Of a stretch of 5,389 nucleotides of DNA, positions 1 through 3,761 are shown one piece after another. Every line of letters begins with the position of its first letter. The stretch's first letter is position 1. Origin of the DNA: an uncultured Clostridium sp. (lineage in GTDB: Bacteria; Bacillota; Clostridia; Lachnospirales; Lachnospiraceae). The notes beneath the pieces were generated by a model. It saw only the letters and a program-made list of their open reading frames with translations. It searched no databases and was not told where the DNA came from. The translations under genes and the position numbers were made by a program. The stretch covers positions 1-5,389 of the forward strand of contig CANRXD010000144.1 of assembly GCA_947643685.1 (NCBI GenBank), in the 5' to 3' direction.

Positions 1-85
1 CACCCCCCCAAATTCCCGGGCCGCCCGCAAAATAACCGTAATAGCCGGGACAGAGAATAAAGCCCGAAGTTCTGTTCCTTTTTTT

Positions 86-123
86 GGCGAAATTCCGCAT
101 TTTTGCGGCGGCCCCGCCTTTTT
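86..123 (+). terminator. Possible rightward intrinsic terminator (weak)
   Basis: GGCG at 86-89 can pair with CGCC at 115-118 around an inner hairpin, CCGCA (95-99) with TGCGG (104-108). A run of five T follows at 119-123. This orientation would end transcription entering from a rightward gene to the left of the window, converging on sigG. The stems are short and interrupted, so this is a tentative call. The other strand has A runs at these places, so it would not serve sigG. Confidence 0.3.
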
Positions 124-126
124 ATG

Positions 127-164
127 TGAGTGAGCACTCATGCGCGTACCGGGAGATGCCCGGT
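127..164 (-). other. Two small stem-loops just after sigG
   Basis: ACCGGG (148-153) pairs with CCCGGT (159-164) around a 5-base loop, touching the last base of the sigG stop codon. TGAGTG (127-132) and CACTCA (135-140) form a second palindrome. On the sigG strand neither is followed by a T run, so they may protect the 3' end or slow polymerase rather than act as a classic terminator. Their function is inferred only. Confidence 0.3.
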
Positions 165-940
165 CAGTTCAGGTAATTCCTCATGGTCTTTAATGCGTTT
201 TTTTCCAGCCGGGATACCTGTGCCTGGCTGATTCCCACCTCTTCGGCCACCTCGGTCTGGGTTTTCCCCTCGAAAAAACGCATGTCGATGATGTGCCGTT
301 CCCGCTCCGGAAGGCGTTTCATGGCCTCGCTTAAGGAGAGCTGCTCGATCCAGTTTTCCTCCCGGTTTTTTTTATCGCTGATCTGGTCCATGACATACAA
401 GGGATCACCGCCGTCGGTGTAGACCGGTTCATACAGGCTTACAGGAGTCTGGATGGCATCCATGGCATAGGTGATTTCCTCCTTGCTGAGTCCAACCTCA
501 TTGGCGATTTCCATGATCGTTGGCTCTCTTAGATTTTTTCTCATCAGGCTTTCCTTGGCATAGATGGCCTTGTAGGCCGTGTCTCTTAAAGAACGGCTGA
601 CCCGGATGGAATTGTTGTCCCGCAGGTAGCGTCTTACTTCGCCGAGAATCATCGGGACCGCATAGGTAGAAAATTTCACATTCTGAGTAATGTCAAAGTT
701 ATCAATGGCTTTTATAAGGCCAATACATCCGATCTGGAACAGATCATCCACGTTTTCGCTGCTGTTTGCAAACCGCTGGATGACGCTGAGGACAAGACGT
801 AAATTCCCTTTAATATAATCTTCCCTGGCCTGCTTGTCGCCTGCCAGGATTCTCTTAAACAATTCGTCTTTCTCTTCTGTGGTAAGTAATGGCAGCTTCG
901 CCGTGTTGACACCGCAAATCTCAACCTTATAACCAGGCAT
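164..940 (-). CDS. sigG: RNA polymerase sporulation sigma factor SigG
   Basis: This is the late forespore-specific sigma factor. It directs core RNA polymerase to genes for spore protection (SASPs), germination receptors and late maturation after engulfment. The 258 residues match the usual length of about 260. The N-terminus KVEICGVNTAKLPLL is the SigG signature. Sigma region 2 spans about 45-115, with GNLRLVLSVIQRF, DDLFQIGCIGLIKAID, VKFSTYAVPMILGE and RRYLRDNN. Region 3 spans about 116-190, containing VSRSLRD and VSLYEPVYTDGGDP. Region 4 spans about 200-255, with the helix-turn-helix TQTEVAEEVGISQAQVSRLEK. The ATG is fixed by GGAGGT 7 nt upstream and by alignment with Bacillus SigG. In many Firmicutes sigG follows spoIIGA-sigE. 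Here the upstream side is an insertion-scarred gap and then coaX. Residue 44 is Lys where B. subtilis has Asn45. An A8 run on the coding strand lies at 366-373. The identification is very secure. Confidence 0.97.
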   Translation of the reverse strand: MPGYKVEICGVNTAKLPLLTTEEKDELFKRILAGDKQAREDYIKGNLRLVLSVIQRFANSSENVDDLFQIGCIGLIKAIDNFDITQNVKFSTYAVPMILGEVRRYLRDNNSIRVSRSLRDTAYKAIYAKESLMRKNLREPTIMEIANEVGLSKEEITYAMDAIQTPVSLYEPVYTDGGDPLYVMDQISDKKNREENWIEQLSLSEAMKRLPERERHIIDMRFFEGKTQTEVAEEVGISQAQVSRLEKNALKTMRNYLN

Positions 941-947
941 ATCCCTT

Positions 948-953
948 ACCTCC
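948..953 (-). promoter_or_regulatory. sigG ribosome binding site
   Basis: GGAGGT on the minus strand, 7 nt before the ATG at 940. It supports the chosen start, which gives the conserved KVEICGV N-terminus. Confidence 0.85.
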
Positions 954-1035
954 GCATCATTTTTGAGCGTTCCCGGAAAGTCTTTGTGTCCGGACCTTCA
1001 GGAGTACTCTTTTTCTGGAATTGTGTCCATAGAAG

Positions 1036-1065
1036 AATGATGTACGGATTTGGAGGGATTTATAC
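1036..1065 (-). promoter_or_regulatory. Candidate forespore (SigG/SigF-type) promoter of sigG
   Basis: On the minus strand GTATA (1061-1065) fits the -35 element of SigF/SigG promoters. After 18 bp, CATCATT (1036-1042) resembles the SigG -10 (CATnnTA class), with its last base off. This would start transcription about 90 nt before the ATG. SigG activates its own gene in Bacillus, so such a promoter is expected here. The -10 match is imperfect and the call rests on eye comparison with a remembered consensus. Confidence 0.42.
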
Positions 1066-1109
1066 GGGAAAGAAACTGAAAAAATTTTCCTGTGAATGAT
1101 CAGCCGTCA

Positions 1110-1117
1110 AATAAGTT
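1110..1117 (+). repeat. Left target site duplication, AATAAGTT
   Basis: AATAAGTT directly abuts the left terminal inverted repeat and is repeated exactly, in the same orientation, at 1262-1269. An 8-bp direct repeat in this position is the footprint of transposase-mediated insertion. Confidence 0.8.
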
Positions 1118-1149
1118 GTTACTGTTCACAGGTGCCCTGTGAACGTAAC
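1118..1149. repeat. Left-end hairpin of the insertion element
   Basis: GTTCACAGG (1124-1132) pairs with CCTGTGAAC (1136-1144) around TGC. GTTAC (1118-1122) then pairs with GTAAC (1145-1149), leaving T1123 bulged. The right arm is a third, inverted copy of the terminal repeat that lacks one base. Confidence 0.75.
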
Positions 1150-1194
1150 AGCATATGCCCATTTGAAATCGCCTGCGGCGATGGGGCATATGCT
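1150..1194. repeat. Central stem-loop of the insertion element
   Basis: AGCATATGCCC (1150-1160) pairs perfectly with GGGCATATGCT (1184-1194). Within it ATCGCC (1168-1173) pairs with GGCGAT (1177-1182) around a TGC loop, leaving ATTTGAA and one G unpaired. The TGC loop is the same as in the left-end hairpin. Confidence 0.75.
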
Positions 1195-1217
1195 TTGGCC
1201 CCATAACGGTATTGGCT

Positions 1218-1247
1218 CATGACTAATCAGCGGAGTGATTAGTCATG
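1218..1247. repeat. Right stem-loop of the insertion element
   Basis: CATGACTAATCA (1218-1229) and TGATTAGTCATG (1236-1247) form a perfect 12-bp inverted repeat around the 6-base loop GCGGAG, two bases before the right terminal repeat. Confidence 0.78.
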
Positions 1248-1261
1248 GAGTGAACAGTAAC

Positions 1262-1269
1262 AATAAGTT
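1262..1269 (+). repeat. Right target site duplication, AATAAGTT
   Basis: Exact copy of 1110-1117, directly adjoining the right terminal inverted repeat of the insertion element. Confidence 0.8.
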
Positions 1270-1369
1270 TGCCTGTCAAAACTGCGGGAAATCGAGGGAG
1301 CTTGTCATCCGAAGCGGCCTGTGATAAAATACAGGAAACAAGAGAACAGGTCTGTCGAAATAAACCCAC

Positions 1370-1532
1370 ATGCCTGGAAAGGAGGATAAGTGGAGTGAAT
1401 GGATTCAATTTGAGGAACAGTCCAACGAACTTCTCAATGCCACTCTTTACCGGAAGAATTCTTCTGGTGGGAATCAATTATGATAAAAAGAGCAAGGCAC
1501 ATCCGTGCATAATTGAGGAGTACAGGAAATAG
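1370..1532 (+). pseudogene. Degraded remnant of an AAA-ATPase-like / PD-(D/E)XK protein gene
   Basis: The frame ending at the TAG at 1530-1532 encodes TGRILLVGINYDKKSKA and then HPCIIEEYRK (from 1449). I recognise this as the usual extreme C-terminus of the large clostridial/Bacteroidetes family with an N-terminal AAA-ATPase-like domain and a C-terminal PD-(D/E)XK nuclease-like domain (Pfam types AAA-ATPase_like and PDDEXK_9). In the frame one base earlier, 1370-1456, the words WSEWIQFEEQ and SNELLNATLYRK resemble the middle of the same proteins, where an SxELLxATL segment precedes the nuclease domain. The two pieces meet near 1450 in different frames, which suggests a deletion of the domain between them plus a frameshift. 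Intact proteins have about 500-600 residues, so this cannot be functional. The match is from memory; the tail is convincing and the upstream part less so. Confidence 0.5.
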
Positions 1533-1567
1533 CAACAGTTCAGGAGTTACCTGAACTGTTGCTATTT
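1527..1567. terminator. Bidirectional terminator palindrome overlapping the coaX stop
   Basis: AAATAGCAACAGTTCAGG (1527-1544) and CCTGAACTGTTGCTATTT (1550-1567) form a perfect 18-bp inverted repeat with a 5-base loop. Its ends are A/T on both strands, giving three or four U after the stem in either direction. It contains the coaX stop codon (1540-1542) and the stop of the rightward gene remnant (1530-1532). It probably ends coaX transcription and blocks convergent read-through. The U tract is short for an intrinsic terminator. Confidence 0.75.
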
Positions 1568-2322
1568 TGACGGTAGAGAATCAAAAGTCCCCGAAGGAGT
1601 AAATCCGGATCATAGGTGATTTTGTGATTGCATAAGGGAGTAATAAAACGGGCCATGCCTCCGGTGGCGATCAAAGTGGCTTTTTCTGAAAGTTCTGCTT
1701 CCATGCGGTCAATGATACCGTCAATGGTGGCCGCATTGCCGTACATGATACCGTTTCTCATACATTCAACGGTATTTTTTCCGATGACCCGTTTAGGGAT
1801 ATCCAGGTTAATTCTGGGAAGCTGGGCTGTATTGCTCACGAGAGAATCCAGAGCGACTTTGATGCCGGGAAGGATTACGCCGCCAATATAGCAGCCGGAC
1901 TTGTCCACCACGTCCAGGGTAGTGGCCGTTCCCATATCTACAATAATAATGGGGCCCGCATACTGGGCGATGGCCGCCACGGCGGCCACAATACGGTCTC
2001 CGCCCACGGCTTTGGGGTTATCCATTTTAATATTGAGTCCTGTTTTCATACCAGAGCCAACTAAAAGAGGCTTCCGTCCGGTGATTTTTTTTACTGCCGA
2101 GGAGAGAGGGGCGTTTAAAGGGGGGACAACGGAGGAGATAATGGAACCCTCGATATCGTCTCTTTTTACCTTGTGTATTTCCAGAATGTTTTTCAGTACA
2201 ATTGCATATTCCAGGCTGGTTTTCCTGTTGTCGGTGGTGATTCGTTCTTCAAAATAGGTTTTCTGGTCATCCAGGCATCCCACAACGATGTTGCTGTTTC
2301 CCATATCTATGGCTAAAATCAT
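1540..2322 (-). CDS. coaX: Type III pantothenate kinase
   Basis: Cytosolic ASKHA-fold kinase that phosphorylates pantothenate to 4'-phosphopantothenate, the first step of coenzyme A synthesis. Type III enzymes typically need a monovalent cation and are not inhibited by CoA. The 260 residues are the normal family length. Visible motifs are the phosphate-binding MILAIDMGNSNIVVG at the N-terminus (D6, G8, N9), VGGDRIVAAVAA with D109 as the likely catalytic acid, IIIVDMGTATTLDVV (122-139), GGVILPGI (147-154) and IATGGMA (218-224). Most relatives read GADR; here it is GGDR, with the acid kept. The ATG at 2322 is preferred because the conserved motif begins there and GGAAGGAG lies 8 nt upstream. 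The open frame continues upstream to 2448 without conservation and crosses the promoter region. The last eight or so codons (SNSSGNS) lie in the terminator palindrome. It is divergent from coaBC, whose products act next in the pathway. Confidence 0.95.
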   Translation of the reverse strand: MILAIDMGNSNIVVGCLDDQKTYFEERITTDNRKTSLEYAIVLKNILEIHKVKRDDIEGSIISSVVPPLNAPLSSAVKKITGRKPLLVGSGMKTGLNIKMDNPKAVGGDRIVAAVAAIAQYAGPIIIVDMGTATTLDVVDKSGCYIGGVILPGIKVALDSLVSNTAQLPRINLDIPKRVIGKNTVECMRNGIMYGNAATIDGIIDRMEAELSEKATLIATGGMARFITPLCNHKITYDPDLLLRGLLILYRQNSNSSGNS

Positions 2323-2330
2323 AGAGAAAA

Positions 2331-2336
2331 CTCCTT
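2331..2336 (-). promoter_or_regulatory. coaX ribosome binding site
   Basis: AAGGAG on the minus strand, 8 nt before the ATG at 2322. It decides the start in favour of the 260-residue form over the longer 302-codon open frame. Confidence 0.8.
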
Positions 2337-2354
2337 CCACATTTGTTTCGTAAG

Positions 2355-2363
2355 TGCTATAAT
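2355..2363 (+). promoter_or_regulatory. coaBC promoter, extended -10
   Basis: TGCTATAAT is a perfect extended -10 (TGn plus TATAAT at 2358-2363) for the vegetative sigma factor. Upstream -35 candidates are weak, for example TCCACA at 2336-2341 with a 16-bp spacer, as is common with extended -10 promoters. Transcription would begin near 2370, giving a leader of about 35 nt. The box overlaps the predicted coaX -10 on the other strand. Confidence 0.7.
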
Positions 2364-2390
2364 AGTACCATAAAAATGTGAGAATTACAA
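2362..2390 (-). promoter_or_regulatory. Candidate coaX promoter
   Basis: On the minus strand TTGTAA (2385-2390) is followed after 17 bp by TACTAT (2362-2367), four of six matches to each vegetative consensus. Transcription would start near 2355, about 33 nt before the coaX ATG. It shares bases 2362-2363 with the coaBC -10. Confidence 0.5.
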
Positions 2391-2391
2391 C

Positions 2392-2396
2392 GGAGG
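2392..2396 (+). promoter_or_regulatory. coaBC ribosome binding site
   Basis: GGAGG, 8 nt before the ATG at 2405. It rules out the in-frame GTG at 2378, which lies upstream of it. Confidence 0.85.
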
Positions 2397-2404
2397 ATTC
2401 CAGA

Positions 2405-3598
2405 ATGTTAAAAGGAAAAACCGTACTTTTATGCGTGACCGGAAGCATTGCCGCCTATAAGATTGCTTATCTGGCAAGCGCTTTAAAAAAACTGTCAGCG
2501 GATGTCCACGTGTTAATGACGAAGAACGCCACAAATTTTATAAACCCCATTACATTTGAAACTCTGACGGGAAATAAATGTCTGGTGGATACTTTTGACC
2601 GGAACTTTGAATTTTCCGTGGAGCATGTATCTCTGGCAAAGCTTGCGGATGTGGTTATGGTGGCTCCGGCATCCGCCAATGTGATTGCAAAGCTGGCCCA
2701 TGGTCTGGCGGACGATATGCTGACCACAACGGTTTTGGCCTGTACCTGCAAAAAAATCATAAGCCCGGCCATGAATACCCGCATGTTTGAGAATCCCATT
2801 ACCCAGGATAATTTAAAAACCTGTGAACGGTACGGCATGGAAATCATCTCCCCCGCAAGCGGATATCTGGCCTGCGGTGATGTGGGAGCAGGAAAGATGC
2901 CGGAGCCGGATGTGCTCCTCCAGTATATTTTAAAGGAAATACAATATAAGAAGGACCTTGCGGGAAAGAAAATTTTAGTGACGGCAGGTCCAACCAGAGA
3001 AGCCATTGACCCTGTCCGCTATATTACAAACCATTCCACAGGGAAAATGGGTTATGCAGTAGCGAAGGTGGCTGCGTATCGCGGCGCCGAAGTGACTCTG
3101 GTAACGGGGCCAGCAGAGGAAAAGCCCCCTATGTTTGTCCGTGTGGTGAAGGTGGAGAGCGCAAGGGAGATGTTTGAAGCTGTCACCTCAAAGAGTGATG
3201 ATAAGGACGCGATCATAAAGGCTGCCGCCGTGGCCGATTACCGCCCCAAAGTTGTCAATACGGAAAAGACAAAAAAGGCGGACGGCGACATGACCATTGA
3301 ACTGGAGCGCACTGATGATATTTTAAAATGGCTGGGTGAGCATAAAAAAGAGGGTCAGTTTTTATGTGGCTTCTCCATGGAGACTCAAAACATGCTGGAG
3401 AACTCAAGGAAAAAGCTTGAGAAAAAGAACCTGGATATGATTGTCGCCAATAATTTAAAGGTGGCCGGGGCTGGTTTTGGAACAGATACAAATGTTGTGA
3501 CTCTGATTACAAAGGAAAGGGAAACGCAACTGGAAAAAATGCTGAAGGAAGAGGTGGCAGAACATCTGCTGGATGAAATTTTCTTTCCACAGGCATAA
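2405..3598 (+). CDS. coaBC: Bifunctional phosphopantothenoylcysteine decarboxylase / phosphopantothenate-cysteine ligase
   Basis: Flavoprotein carrying out steps two and three of CoA synthesis. The C-terminal CoaB domain activates 4'-phosphopantothenate with a nucleotide (CTP in most bacteria) and joins it to cysteine. The N-terminal CoaC domain decarboxylates the product with FMN to 4'-phosphopantetheine. The 397 residues are the normal fused length. CoaC spans about 1-180, with the TGSIAAYK flavin-binding loop (12-19), catalytic His74 in VEHVSLAKLADVV, PASANVIAKLA (88-98), PAMNTRM (121-127), and the clamp GYLACGDVGAGKMPEP with catalytic Cys157. CoaB spans about 186-397, with ILVTAGPTREAIDPVRYITN (190-209), STGKMGYAVA, AAAVADYRP (273-281), the KTKK lysines (288-291) and GFSMET (322-327). 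Start ATG is set by GGAGG 8 nt upstream. It is divergent from coaX across 82 bases. All key residues are present and no damage is seen. Confidence 0.97.
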   Translation: MLKGKTVLLCVTGSIAAYKIAYLASALKKLSADVHVLMTKNATNFINPITFETLTGNKCLVDTFDRNFEFSVEHVSLAKLADVVMVAPASANVIAKLAHGLADDMLTTTVLACTCKKIISPAMNTRMFENPITQDNLKTCERYGMEIISPASGYLACGDVGAGKMPEPDVLLQYILKEIQYKKDLAGKKILVTAGPTREAIDPVRYITNHSTGKMGYAVAKVAAYRGAEVTLVTGPAEEKPPMFVRVVKVESAREMFEAVTSKSDDKDAIIKAAAVADYRPKVVNTEKTKKADGDMTIELERTDDILKWLGEHKKEGQFLCGFSMETQNMLENSRKKLEKKNLDMIVANNLKVAGAGFGTDTNVVTLITKERETQLEKMLKEEVAEHLLDEIFFPQA

Positions 3599-3603
3599 AT
3601 GGA

Positions 3604-3636
3604 GCGGGAGCTGTCTTTTAGGGAGGCAGCTCCCGC
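3604..3636 (+). terminator. GC-rich hairpin after coaBC, probable terminator
   Basis: GCGGGAGCTG (3604-3613) pairs perfectly with CAGCTCCCGC (3627-3636) around 13 bases, five bases after the coaBC stop. The stem is strong, but the sequence after it (GTAACAGTTTGTC) has no real T run. It may therefore terminate inefficiently or mainly stabilise the coaBC mRNA end, leaving some read-through into prfC. Confidence 0.55.
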
Positions 3637-3686
3637 GTAACAGTTTGTCTGCAGGCTAAATGGTTTGCGCTCCTGCATATTGGTAC

Positions 3687-3715
3687 TTGACGAAATGATG
3701 ATTTGTTGGCAAAAT
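3687..3715 (+). promoter_or_regulatory. Candidate prfC promoter
   Basis: TTGACG (3687-3692), five of six matches to the vegetative -35, is followed after 17 bp by CAAAAT (3710-3715), four of six for the -10. Transcription would start near 3722, about 40 nt before the prfC start. Its place after the coaBC hairpin supports independent expression of prfC. Confidence 0.5.
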
Positions 3716-3748
3716 AAGGAATGGATGGAAACATTGAAACACGGAATT

Positions 3749-3753
3749 GGAGG
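3749..3753 (+). promoter_or_regulatory. prfC ribosome binding site
   Basis: GGAGG, 8 nt before the TTG at 3762; the spacer is seven T and one C. It selects this TTG and excludes the in-frame TTG at 3747, which overlaps the site itself. Confidence 0.8.
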
Positions 3754-3761
3754 TTTTTTTC

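Larger units (their letters stand above)
1118..1261. mobile_element. MITE-like non-autonomous insertion element, 144 bp
   Basis: The ends are perfect 12-bp terminal inverted repeats, GTTACTGTTCAC (1118-1129) and GTGAACAGTAAC (1250-1261). They are flanked by the identical 8-bp direct repeat AATAAGTT. The element is too short to encode a transposase and has no credible ORF, so it would need a transposase supplied in trans. Inside are three stem-loops in series: 1118-1149, 1150-1194 and 1218-1247. About 80% of the element is base-paired in this model. The intact duplication suggests a fairly recent insertion. I cannot assign it to an IS family; 8-bp duplications occur in several (for example IS66, ISL3, IS1595). 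It lies between sigG and the coaX-side gene remnant, about 50 bp upstream of the candidate sigG promoter. Confidence 0.78.

Noticed and set aside
1..141. Minus-strand frame from an ATG at 141, open to the window edge (begins MSAHSHKKAGPPQK)
   Set aside because: There is no ribosome binding site, the composition is odd, and the start sits in the stem-loop region after sigG. I recognise no family, and the frame is cut by the window edge, so it cannot be judged.
1080..1320. Reading frame restored by removing the insertion element, with a CxxC (ACQNCGKS)
   Set aside because: It is short, has no start codon or ribosome binding site, and only one CxxC. I see no support for a zinc-binding protein.
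1269..1532. An intact 87-residue rightward gene
   Set aside because: No ribosome binding site precedes its start, the start overlaps the insertion duplication, and only the last 28 or so residues look like a known protein. It reads better as a remnant.
2378..2404. Start of coaBC at GTG 2378
   Set aside because: GGAGG lies downstream of this codon and fits the ATG at 2405, where the conserved CoaC N-terminus begins.
2323..2448. Longer N-terminus for CoaX from 2448
   Set aside because: The extra 42 residues are not conserved and would cross both promoters and the start of coaBC. A good ribosome binding site fits the ATG at 2322.
3650..3677. TGCAGG / CCTGCA inverted repeat upstream of prfC
   Set aside because: Only 6 bp with a 16-base loop, no neighbouring signal and easily expected by chance.
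3747..3761. Start of prfC at TTG 3747
   Set aside because: The codon overlaps the ribosome binding site and would add MEVFF, absent from relatives as I recall them.
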